A stretch of DNA of 64,000 nt from Mytilus edulis (lineage: Eukaryota > Mollusca > Bivalvia > Mytilida > Mytilidae). The translations under genes were made by a program, and so were the position numbers. Below the pieces are notes generated by a model. The model saw only the letters and a list, made by a program, of their open reading frames with translations. It was not told the DNA's origin and made no database searches. Shown here piece after piece: positions 11,571 through 22,945 of this stretch (position 1 is the first letter of the stretch; the number at the start of each line of letters is the position of its first letter). The stretch lies in NCBI RefSeq assembly GCF_963676685.1, contig NC_092345.1:80665592-80729591 (forward strand). The letters run 5' to 3'.

Positions 11571-12090
11571 TGTATAAGGACATGTGGATCTGATATATTT
11601 TATAAGGACATGTAGATGCTGATATATTTTATAAGGAGATGTAGATACTGATATATTTTATAAGGACATGTAGATGCTGATATATTTTATAAGGACATGT
11701 AGATGCTGATATATTTTATAAGGAGATGTAGATACTGATATATTTTATAAGGACATGTAGATGCTGATATATTTTATAAGGACATGTAGATACTGATATA
11801 TTTTATAAGGACATGTAGATGCTGATATATTTTATAAGGACATGTAGATACTGATATGTTTTATAAGGACATGTAGATGCTGATATATTTGATTAGGACA
11901 TGTTGATACTGATATATTTTATAAGGAGATGTAGATGCTGATATACTTTATAAGGACATGTAGATGCTGTTATATTTTATAAGGACATGTAGATGCTGGT
12001 ATATTTTATAAGGAGATGTAGATGCTGGTATATTTTATAAGGAGATGTAGATGCTGATATATTTTATAAGGACATGTAGATGCTGATATA
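11571..12090. repeat. 29-bp minisatellite, about 18 copies
   Basis: Unit: tataaggacatgtagatgct followed by gatatattt. Copies alternate between 'aaggaca' and 'aaggaga', and between 'gatgct' and 'gatact', so there are at least two subtypes. Spacing between successive units is 29 bases over most of the tract. Confidence 0.9.
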
Positions 12091-12800
12091 ATATGCAGAT
12101 CTAGATGCTAGTCATGTTAGTATAGTATGCATATGTAAACTATAACATAAAGGTGCAGTTTTCAGATTGGTGCTGTCGATATAAACTGTCTGTTTATAAA
12201 ATTCATAGATGTTGTAAATTTAACTTCAAACATGTTACTAAACATCTGATGCAGAAATTTGTGGAAAATATTTATGATTTATCAATTTCATTGAAAACTA
12301 GCCATTATAAAACCCTCTTTTTTCATACTAATTCTAAACTACAATGTTGTGCTTGCATCATAAAAAGTCAATATGTACATGATATAACGTCATTATATAT
12401 ACAATGTGGTAAATTAAAGTGCAAATCAATTTATACATAATTCAGAGTCAATAACATTTTATTTATTTAAATAAATATGTACATAGATTTCTACATGTAT
12501 ATGCATTGCATATTAAAATTATATGTAATATTGAACAAAAAAAGGTAAATTTTGCATACATGAATTATACTTGATGCATGTACGATGCATACACTCTGGT
12601 TAAATCTGGATAGTTATCTATATGTAAGTTGGCAGTCATATTTTTCATTTACTTTAGCTGTTGATATGGGTACACTAGCAAATATAAAAAAAAAAATAGA
12701 TAACAAATCCTATTTTGACAGGCGCAGGGCAGGTATAAAAGAACAAGAGGCTGTCACAACGACAGCAAACCGGATTTATTAACATTTATTTGTGTCCTGG
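12091..12800. other. Intergenic, AT-rich
   Basis: Two open frames (12153-12440 and 12585-12782, plus strand) encode low-complexity sequence with no recognisable domain and are probably chance frames. Confidence 0.45.
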
Positions 12801-13615
12801 CAATATCACAAGAACCATTACTGATGAATGGTGAAAGTGAAAATCGTCAATATCAAATTTGACCTCCATTTTGTCATCAGTATCAACATATTAAAATTTG
12901 AAAAGCTAAGATTGAATGGTTCATGAGTAAATGCAACAACGTGAATGGAAACGCCATTTTACGATCTTTCAAGAACCATAACACCTAAATGGTAAAAGTC
13001 AAAATCGTCATTATTGAACTAGACCTCTATTTTGTCATCAGTAACAACATATTAAAATTTCAAAAGCTTTGGTTGGATGGTTCATGAGAAAATGCACGGA
13101 CACGACGGGAAACACCATTTTTCAATCTTTCAAGAACCATAACTCCTGAACGGTAAAACTCACAATCGTCATTATTGAACTTGACCTCCATTTTGTCATC
13201 AGTAACAGCATATTAAAATTTCTGAAGCTTTGGTAGAACAGTTCATGCATAAATGCACGGACACGACTGGAAACTCCATTTTTCAATCTTTCAAGAACCA
13301 TAGCTCCTGAACGGTAAAAGTCAAATTCGTCATTATTGAACTTGACCACAATTCTGTCATTAGTAACAACATATTAAAATTTGTGAAGCTTTGGTAGAAC
13401 AGTTCATGCGTAAATGCACGGACACGACTGGAAACTCCATTTTTCAATCTTTCAAGAACCATAACTCCTGATCGGTAAAAGTCAAAATCGCCATTATTGA
13501 ACTTGACCTTCGTATAGTTGTCAGTAATAACATATTAAAATTTTAAAAGCTTTGGTTGAACGGTTCATGAGTTAATGCACGGACAACATTTGATTGCCGC
13601 CCGCCCGGCCGCCCG
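12800..13615. repeat. 161-bp tandem repeat, five copies
   Basis: The phrase 'caagaaccata' starts at 12809, 12970, 13131, 13292 and 13453: an exact 161-base spacing four times. Each unit also carries 'cctgaacggtaaaa', 'gacctccattttgtcatcag' and 'aagctttggt'. The tract is followed at about 13590-13680 by a GC-rich 'gccgcccgcccggccgcccgc' type segment and 'ccccaaatcaataaccgac', text found in mussel dispersed repeats. Short minus-strand frames here are repeat translations. Confidence 0.9.
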
Positions 13616-13680
13616 CCGTACATCCCCAAATCAATAACCGACATTTTTGTCACAAAAATCCGGTTAAAAATGCTAATTCG

Positions 13681-14620
13681 CCGGCTCTGAGTAGAATTAT
13701 ATATCACAGGAATTGAAATGTAAAAATTATAATTAAATATAAAAATTAACATTTAGATAAACTTTAATAAACGCTTAAACTTAAGCCTATGAAATTGAAT
13801 AAAGTTTATCAAAAGGATTTGTACAGTAATAATGAGAAGACTTAATTCAGAGTTAACTTTCACGAGTAATCCATTCGTGAGCAGCATTTTATAGTGCATG
13901 GTAAGCCATGTGCTATCAATACCGATAATAGGAGGTGATTGACTGATTTTCTTTTGAACGAGATTGGAAGAGAAAGTTCTTAATATTGATATACAACACT
14001 CCTTCAGTCAAAAACATCATGTTTATGTATAGCTTATGGCATTTCTATTGAAATTTGAAAAATAAAACAAACCAAAAACCAAAAGATCTAAATACGGGTG
14101 AGTACTTTAAACCTAAATAGTTTGTCAGTTCATAGTGCAGTGTGATAATGGATGATACCACACCTAAACATTGAGTGTAATGCACAATTCAATTGTCAAT
14201 GATTGCATTGGTTAAAGAAAATTATGAGAAGGAACATTTTGTCCAGCTGTGGAAAAGGGAAGCAAGTCCCGCCAAACAGAAAGCTCAATAAAGAATTAGC
14301 CTGAGTATATGCGCAATTGAAATTATTATTATACAAGTTATATTTACTGACAAAGACATGATTTGGGAAAAGCTTTTATACCTCCATGCAGCAAAGCTGC
14401 AGTTGTGCTTGTTTAATGTTGTAAGGAATTTTAGACGAAAAGGTTCAATCGAAAAATTGTGGATAACAGCTGACGAGAAAATTTAAGCATAAGAAATTAT
14501 GCATGCAGAGGGTAGTCTTTTCAAAATCAGACGATGAATTGCAAACTTTTTACAAAGAACTGTGTGAAGAATGATCAAATTCAGTAATATTATACTCCCA
14601 ACACAAATTGGCATAAGACA
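13681..14620. other. Intergenic, nothing recognised
   Basis: AT-rich sequence without a recognisable gene or repeat boundary; the open frame 13543-13752 on the minus strand belongs to the repeat end. Confidence 0.4.
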
Positions 14621-14623
14621 GCA

Positions 14624-15305
14624 ATGGCTAAAAAGATTCTTAATCTATGGAATCGCACGACCAACAGGATTGACAGCATAAATGACAACATAAAATCTGT
14701 GCTCCATCACAACTCCACATTATACCTGATTTTGCAAGCGACACAAATACTGTTACAACACTTCACAAGTCTTGCACCCGAAGCTACTGGTAATGAATAT
14801 AAGCAGAGATTATATATTATTCCGAGTATTACACGTTTAGAGTCATGGGAAGGAATATATGGTTCTTGAAGTCTAGAATCTGATTCTGTGGAAAGTACAA
14901 ATGCAGTTGACAACGAAAACAACTACACAGACTTCCATGTTAATATGAATATTGCATACATCAATGGTGATTTAAATGTAACAGATAATAAAGAAAATGA
15001 TACTGATAATGTCTAAATAATCGAAAATTCCAGAGAACTAGTTTAACAAGAAGAAGAACGAGATATAGCTCAATAAGACAATCAACTTCTGCATTCCAAA
15101 TGTTGTGGACGGCGTGTTTCGCACATATTTCTACCCCCAAATAACAAGAAACGTGAAAGGATATTATATGTGACACAAACTGTCAATTGTCTTCCAAAAA
15201 AACGTACCCGCAAATGCAGTTGTTTACTATTTCACAAGGAAAGTTCCAAAGAAAATAGGATTCCTTATACTAGAATGGATTGTTGGACGCTTTTCAGTAA
15301 AACAT
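14624..15305 (+). pseudogene. Possible decayed coding sequence, unrecognised
   Basis: One plus-strand frame starting at ATG 14624 is open for 81 codons (to the TGA at 14867) and then continues readable for about 140 more codons with only a few stops. It includes a cysteine-rich stretch near 15098-15300 (KCCGRRVSHIFLPPNN, then RKCSCLLFHKESSKEN). The number of stops is lower than expected for such AT-rich DNA. I recognise no family. It could be an old gene or transposon remnant, or chance. Confidence 0.25.
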
Positions 15306-16650
15306 GATGTTAATAACAACACTTTTGATAATCAGGGAAAAAGTTGAAACAAAGACCTAAACTCTTAAACGCTTCTTGTTGGACTCAATTGTAAACATTG
15401 ACTTAATTTAAAAGTATTGTCAAAAAGATGCATGGGAAGTTATTCAGAGCTTTTTAACGAGAAGAAGAATCTGATTTACATATGTCACATGACACAGATT
15501 CAAAGGAAGCCTTTGAAATTTGAAGTTACTGTTTGGGTGTCAACAATTATCTTGTGCTAGAAAAAAAACCATTCCAAAGGCATAGAATTGGATTTTAAAA
15601 ATTGCAAATGATAAATCATGTTCAATTTTAAATTCGTTTCAAATTGTAATATTGTTTGATTTATGATGTACTTTTACAAAGCATTATATTTATTATCACA
15701 TTGTAGGCTATTATTACCATAGATTTTACGAAGATTTGAAAATCAACTTTTTATAAAGTTTTCAGAAAAAATATATTTGAAAATGTATATAGATATGTGT
15801 TTACATGATTTTCATTAATTTCATTAAGTTTATACAAATGATTCATTTATGACCATCTTCCATATCTAATTTTCATTGTATTGTATTTTGATTGATTGAT
15901 ATTGTGCTAAAATGAATAAAATATATTTTTAGCTCTTTTTTCTTCTTATAATAATGCACCGAATTTTAGTAGTAGCCGGCAAAGTAGCCACTGCCATTAC
16001 GTTTTCAGTACATGGTCTTCACACCAGATTGACCAGAGATATCATAACATACTCCATAGTCTTTATAAAGAGCAATCTCACTTCTGCGGCATATGTTTCA
16101 TACATTCACGATTTTCTTTATTCGACGGATTAAGTATATAAAAAGTATCATCCTGCTATGACTCGGATTTATCACGGATTCACAAGTCATATTGAGTTCA
16201 GTCATTATACAAGCAGCGCCAACATCATTGTATAGATTAGCGCCATCATCATCGTATAGATTAACGCAAACATCATCGTATAGATTATCACGTAGAAACT
16301 TTTAATAATATAAATTAATTTAATAGGATCTGATCAATAAAAAAGATAAGAGTATCCATATATCTGCTTATTCTTTTTTTTGTTGTTGCGAAAATAGCAA
16401 TTACCGCCTTGTTTCTTAATTTTGTATAATCCCTGTGACTAGTAAAATAGCCCTATATCATCTCCAATGGCACACATCCTCTTAATAACAAAGGTACTTG
16501 GGTCATGATTCTTATAGTCATGGATACCAGTAATGTAGTTGTTATAACAGATATTATAGTTTTCCAATCGATTGAACATTCGATCTATGTAATAAATATA
16601 CTAATCTTAGTTATATAATAAGTTGTACGATAGCTTATTAACATATTATA
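15306..16650. other. Intergenic, including a 24-bp triplicate
   Basis: No gene seen. At 16215-16286 a 24-base unit (agcgccatcatcatcgtata + gatt) occurs three times in tandem with small changes. The rest is AT-rich. Confidence 0.5.
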
Positions 16651-16740
16651 TACGGTTACAATTATATTCGTAAGTATATATACATAATACATATGTGCCG
16701 CACGTGTATCTGTTCGTTCATATGAAAGCAAAGTTGGTCT

Positions 16741-18633
16741 ATGGTGGATAGTTGCGATCTTACCACATCTCCTTATTGTATAAAGATGCTTTTCTGGAAT
16801 GGACCTGAGGTAAGATATGAATCTTATACGTGTCTATATTGATTATATTTTTACTTGTGTTGCGACTTGCCCTTCCAAAAGTTTAACGTTACATTCTTTA
16901 CAAAGCAGCTATAGTTGTTTTTTTAATTTTTTTGAAAGCAATTAAGTTGAAAAACTCTTGCCTCATTAAAACAATTTAAATTATATAATATTTCAAAACG
17001 TATTAGTGTAAAGGTTTACTTTTTTCTGATAATTAAAAATGTAACTATTGCAAAATCTGCCGAGGGGATTTAATTTTGCAAACCTCTGGCTGGTACGGGA
17101 CTTTTTTGCTGATTGTACCAGCTATATGAATAATACATTGAAAATGATACACTTTTATATATTTTCATTGTTATATAGAATGAATTTGAAGAGGAGAGAG
17201 AAAGACTGCACGATGAATCAACAGAGCCTCAGTTGTTACTTTTAAACGCCATATCTCTGAAATCGCCTTTAACAGAAATAATACGTTTAATTGAAGCAGG
17301 TGCGTGTGTTAACAAGGCTGCCCAGAACGGTATTCGGCCTTTACACCATGCCGTTGACAAAAATTATGTTGAATGTGTGAGTTTATTATTATTGAAAGGA
17401 GCGGAGATTAACATTACCGACGAGACTGGATTTACACCTTTACTGTTATCTGCTTGCCGTGGGTATTTCAAAGCAATGCAAGTATTGATAGATAATGCTG
17501 CGATGATAAATTACTGCGATGCAGATCGGAAAGATGTCCCAAATTATATTCGTGAAATGGGTTATTTAACTTATGACCCCCTTAATATGGCTATCGAAAA
17601 CAATCATGTACAATGTGTTAGACTTTTACTAAAAAATGGAGCGCTTTCAAATAAAAAGTATTACATGGGATATGAAATTAATTTGGTTCCTATCAACCAT
17701 GTTACATGTTTAGAGTTGTTATTAAAGCACGGAGCGAATCCAAATTTGTTCAGTCGTTATGGGATGACGCCTCTTGTGAAAGCATGCAAAGAAAACATGG
17801 TAAATGCAGTTTGTCTTCTTCTGAGATTTGGTGCTGATGTCAATTTACAATGTAGGTCCTGTTACAAATGGAACACTCCACTAAATACTGCGATAGAATA
17901 CAATGCTATTAATGTAGTGAAAATATTATTGCAAAGTGGTGCAAATGTGTCCAAAGAAACTGGTTGTAAATACAGCCCACTTCACGAAGCAGTCCTTGTA
18001 GACAGTCCTGACATCTGTCGGCTGGTATTGTCATTTGGTGCGCAAGTTAATGACATGTCAGATGATAATTTTTCTCCTTTGATGCTAGCCGTGAAAACTT
18101 CAAAATTGTTGAATCGTGTGGAGATTGTAACAATTCTTCTTAAGAATGGATCAGATCCTAATTTATATCATTCACCTTCATCCGTCTCTGTCATTGGGCA
18201 ATACTTGAAAAACAACAAGACTTGTTTAGACAAAGCAGTTATATGTTTGCTATTAAAGTATGGAGCAAACCTTAATTTTACAACTTGTTTGCCATGTGGT
18301 AAACATGATCCTTTCGGTATACTTCTGCATTTGTCGGATTGTTGCCAGCAAGAAATGTTACATTTACTTGTCACCACAACACGGAATGTCGACAGAGAAG
18401 CAATTAAAAAGTGTGTTAATTTAAATCAGAATCAACGAGAATATCTTATGTGTCTTACTTCTACTCCGCAACAACTAATATGTCTGACACGAGGTTTTAT
18501 ATTGTACAATTTTGGGAGAGATCTTGTAGACAAAGTGAATGACTTACCATTACCAAAAATCATAAAAAGATATCTTATGTTTAAGGAAACAGACCTAGCG
18601 GGAGTAGATCGAGTTTTTCCCCCTATACTTTGA
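16741..18633 (+). CDS. Ankyrin-repeat and SOCS-box (ASB-type) protein, paralogue, two exons
   Basis: Proposed exons are 16741-16809 and 17179-18633, joined at phase 0 (GAG|gtaaga ... ttatatag|AAT), giving 507 residues if translation begins at ATG 16741; a second in-frame ATG at 16786 would give 492. An in-frame TGA at 16723-16725 limits the start. The second exon opens NEFEEERERLHDES and then aligns with the first gene from LLLNAISLKSPLTEI on. About nine ankyrin repeats are visible (for example IRPLHHAVDKNYVECV, GFTPLLLSACRGY, YSPLHEAVLVDS). The C-terminus is a SOCS-like box with LPLPKIIKRYLMF in the Cul5-box position; its BC-box is weak (QLICLTRGFIL). The expected role is Cullin-5 substrate recognition, as inferred from the family. 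A CACGTG E-box lies at 16701-16706. Same intron position and phase as the first gene indicate tandem duplication. Confidence 0.85.
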
Positions 18634-20350
18634 CATTAACAGTGCACATTGAATTGTAATATTTTTATTGTGACTAAGACAGTGTGTATATTGAGGGTCT
18701 GTTTGATATAAAACTATCAGTTAGCACACTCCTTTGAATACTAAACAATCGTAGTAATTATGCAAACCCTGAACATAATATACATTTTTGTTTGTAACAG
18801 ACTAGACAGACTTTTCAAAAATATTCATAGTATACATACGCTAAACAAAATTATTTCAGGCTTTATCTTAAAAAAATGCACTTGATCCCAACTCCATCAC
18901 AAAAAAAACAAACACCTATATAAAGATAAGAAACAATACCCCCAAAAAACTACGACAAAACTTTCGAATAGATGATGTATAATGTACCAAATATACGCTT
19001 ATGAAAAAGTTGACGTGATATTCAATATCCCCAGCGAGTCCATCAAATTTAGGTTAACAATCAATATTGCACAGTACAGTTTTCGATGCACCGCTCAACT
19101 TTTCTTGCTAGTGTTCGTCTAGAATAATACAGTGTTGACACAGATATATTAGTTTAAACATATTTATTTATAGTGGATTAGAAAACAAGTTTTGCAACTT
19201 ATATTAATCCCTTTCCACTTTGCGGGTGCGAGTGCTGCCTTGTAGCGGCATTAGCCTGCTCTTTTTCGAAATATACAAGGGTGTCTTTAACGTGCAAGAG
19301 ATATGGCTCTCTCTTAACACGGATCAGCCATTTATCGTCCCCTTCCGATGGACAACCATCGTTTCCTCAAGACCCATACTCGCAAATGGTGTCAAGGGGG
19401 AGCCGAAAATTCAGTCCCAGGAACCTTTGTGTTAGTAGTGTATCATCTGGCATGTCTATATGTAATTTTAATAAGTTTTATAAATTTAATTGTTGAAATT
19501 GAAATAAAAATATTTATCATTTATTGTGACAAACAATCAAAGTTAATGAAACATGACGGATGTTGCAGAGCCAGAAAAGGGGCGACGGCTTTTGAAGCTG
19601 TGTTCATATTAGGTTTTTTTTTTATACCACGTGGAACGATTTTAGCCTTTTTGGTCCACTACATCTTTAAAGAAAGTATGAGCAATTTGTCATTGTAGAA
19701 CTATTTATTTTTCATAATTAAAACCCAAATATGGGTTAAAATTGATGAGAAATAAGATAGTCGTTTAAAATGGCCTATACTTTCAAATGGCCGACCGTAG
19801 CAATAAAAGAAGAGCTCCATCATATGATTTTTTCTTCATTAATTATTTTTTTACGGTCGCATATCATATTTAAACTAAAAAATCAAATTAATAACAAAAA
19901 AGGTAAAATAAACTCCTAGGAGATGATAGAAGGCAATGGACAACGACTGCTTCTTCATATACTAGTAAAAAATGTACTATGAAACGTACTTCTTACACTG
20001 CATTGAAAAAATATCGCATTTACAACTGAATACAATAAATAGCATTTAATCATTTATTTACAAAAGAAAAACATAGCAGCACAATTTTATCAAGAACATA
20101 AACTTTTGCTTTTACTTTGATATTGAGCAAATTTAGGCTTACTTTTCGTATATATATCAGAGCCGTAACTAGCCTCTTTTAGAGGTAGGCACTTAAAGTT
20201 AACCATCGAGAGACGTTAACCACCGAGAGTCGGTTTTTAGACCCGCCCAGTGCACCTAAGCACGCCTACTTTTGGAGCTCTTTAGTATGAAGATAAGAAA
20301 AATATACGAAATTACGGAACTGTATACCCTGTTTTATGCTTGTTGTTGGT
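18634..20350. other. Intergenic, with one conserved-looking dispersed segment
   Basis: About 19205-19440 is less AT-rich than its surroundings ('gcggcattagcctgctcttt', 'aacgtgcaagagatatggct', 'gtgtcaagggggagccgaaa') and resembles a dispersed segment I have seen in many marine invertebrates. The overlapping open frames there (19220-19698) do not look like a gene. Elsewhere nothing is recognised. Confidence 0.45.
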
Positions 20351-20356
20351 GTTTCT

Positions 20357-20368
20357 TGCGCATGCGCA
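20357..20368. promoter_or_regulatory. NRF1-type palindrome
   Basis: TGCGCATGCGCA is an exact match to the palindromic binding site of NRF1, common in animal promoters. About 100 bases downstream, 'atggaattacggaccagttt' runs to a donor-like CATG|gtaaat. This could be a first coding exon, but no partner exon was identified. Confidence 0.35.
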
Positions 20369-20499
20369 CAAAGCACGGTGATAGTTACGGTTACTGACTC
20401 AGGAACCTTTTATATTACATACGTTTTACTAAACTGGATCCTTGTTGTGTTCAGTTATCGATACTACGATGGAATTACGGACCAGTTTACATAAACATG

Positions 20500-22100
20500 G
20501 TAAATAGATAGACAGCTGATAATCATAATTGATTAAGAACTAACCTGGAAGAAGAAATGAGTTAACTATTGATTACAACAGAGACGAGAATGCCATCGTG
20601 TTTGTTCTGCTAAAAAAAGCAGGAGCATTGGAGTTTATGGTTAGATTTTAAATATTTATTGTCTCCAAACTGGGTAAATTTGATATAGTAACACCCCACC
20701 CCCTTTTTTTTTTTAAATAACTCGAGAACCACACATCTCGCTCGCTTAACAAAGTAACAATAAGAAATAATTATTGTTAGTTTCAAGAATAATTAATCGT
20801 CAAAACTTATCCCCTCCCCGACATCAAAGGAAGTTAAATGTATTATCCCAAAATTAGACCAATTTTTTATGATATAAGGACGTCTTGACAGGCTATTATT
20901 TTATTTTGTTTTGTTGGGGTTTTTTGTGCTTTGACGTCTTCCTCCTGTATGAAAAAAAAACCATAATAGACCCCCCCTTTTTCCCCATAATATAGCTTTT
21001 TAAGAAGTCATAATTATTTGGACTACCCCTGAATATATTTCAGACAGACTCTTCTCTAAAAAAATGTAAACATGATTTGAGAGAAATCTTTGGAATAGTT
21101 TTTTAAATGATTTAATTATTATGTCATGTATATAATTGACATTAACATAGTTATAAACTGAGACTACTAGTATAACACATAGTGTTATAGTAGTCTCAGC
21201 TATAAACTTTCCATTGTATTGACCAATATGACTAACTCATATGCTCTTTCCCATAAATGTCACAATATCAATATATTACAGTAAAACTGATAGTTTGATG
21301 ACATTGTTTAAGACTATTGACCTCAGGTCAGCCTAAACTGAGTTTAAAACTGTAATTTATTCATTAAAACAGTTCAAGACATGTACCTTCTGAAATGTGA
21401 TTGCATCAAAATTAAACCTAAGGCATAACATACTTAGTGTGCAGGAAGTGCCACCAAATAAATACTGATTTGTAAAATTAGATGATGATATTTGTGAAGT
21501 CAAAGATATTATAGCTAGTTATAACTGGTTTTAGATATAAATCTGAGTAAAAGGTTGATTTATATGTGCTCTTTCATGTTTAGATTATAATTTAAATTTA
21601 ATCTTTTGAAGTTTTTTTTATAATATTAAGACATTAAAATCACAATTATTTATTTATACACAAAAAAATAATTTTTGTCCTTTTTTAGTTGAATGACTGT
21701 ACACAAACATTATACACACATAATTTTGATAATTCTGTAATGTTTTTTTTCTATAGCCCCAGAATGTGACAAAAGACTTATTAATCCAGATTTACAAAAA
21801 ATAGAAATAGTTCAGCTACCATAAGACTGCTATGACAAAAATTTTGCAGTTTCCAGAATTTGAGGTAGAGTATAGTTAGGAATAGTTTGATTATGCAGAT
21901 GCTTAGTTTGCCATAAACAATTATGCCCTTGATACAAAAGCAGAGGAAACAAAAAAGTATGAAAATAGTTGAAAAAAGTAATCATTATTACCTAGTCATA
22001 TACTGTAAATAGAAAAAGAGAAAAGCACTGGTTATGATTTGGTATTTTTAATAGCATTATCATTCGTCCATAACTTGGAATATATACTGGATTGAGCTTG
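20500..22100. other. Intergenic, AT-rich, with an imperfect hairpin
   Basis: Around 21150-21208 the sequence ataaactgagactactagta is followed by its near reverse complement (gtgttatagtagtctcagct), a hairpin with arms of about 25 bases and a short loop. No genes or RNA genes are visible. Confidence 0.5.
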
Positions 22101-22945
22101 ACATTTATTTAATATCATTGACACATGGTTGCAAGAAATGAAAGATGGTAATTTAAACCTAGCAATTTTATTAAGATTTAAAAAAAAGCTTTTGATTTGA
22201 TAGAATATGACTTTCTTTGTTTAAAGCTAGACATGTATGGATTTAGTAAGACTACTGTTAGTTTTTTAAGTCGTACCTGAATAACAAAAGGTATACATTT
22301 GTAATGTTAACTCTGAACAACAACATGTAAAATTTGGTGTTCCCCAATGTTCTATACCTTGTCCTCTATTGTTTGTGCTATTTATAAATGACCTTCCCTT
22401 ATGCATTAAAAATTGTGAAACAGACCTATATCGTTGTATATGCTGATGACACCACTATTCATAAATCAGGGGGAAACATCTAGAAAATATAAATGATGAT
22501 GTTCAAGAAGATTTATACAGGGTTGAAGAGTGGTGTAAAATGAATAACATGTTCATAGATGCAAATGAAACAAAATGTTTGATAACTGGAACTAAGCAGA
22601 AACTATTCAGACTTTTCAACCAAACTTGATAATAAATTAAAGTATTACAAAATTCTTCATGTGAAAAAATATTAGTTTCAAAATTGACAGCCCACTAAGT
22701 AACTGGAGAAATCAAATTGACCAAGGTTGTGCTAATATATCATCCAGAATATATCATCTTTCTTAAATACATTTTTTTTTATATAACTGCAAGAAAACAT
22801 AATACAATGGGTGTTCTGCCTCTAATTGACTACTGTTGTATTATTTGGGATGAATGTAAAAATTTAGGGATAACAAGAATTTTAAAAATCCAAAAAAAGG
22901 GCAGCATGATAAATTCTAGATGCAGATCCGTTATCCCTCTTGGTA
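22100..22945 (+). pseudogene. Decayed LINE reverse transcriptase, abutting the satellite
   Basis: Across frameshifts the plus strand encodes FKKAFDLIEYDFL, GFSKTTVSFL, GVPQCSIPCPLLFV (about 22336-22378), INDLP, YADDTT (22439-22456), then EEWCKMNNM and a C-terminal PLIDYCCIIW block (about 22816-22850) followed by KIQKKG. This is the order of a Jockey/I-type non-LTR reverse transcriptase. The catalytic YADD is preserved but the frame is broken several times. The 68-bp satellite begins within a few bases of its end. Confidence 0.75.

Noticed and set aside
19220-19698. Three overlapping plus-strand frames as a gene
   Set aside because: They overlap in different frames on a dispersed, conserved-looking non-coding segment and none has a domain.
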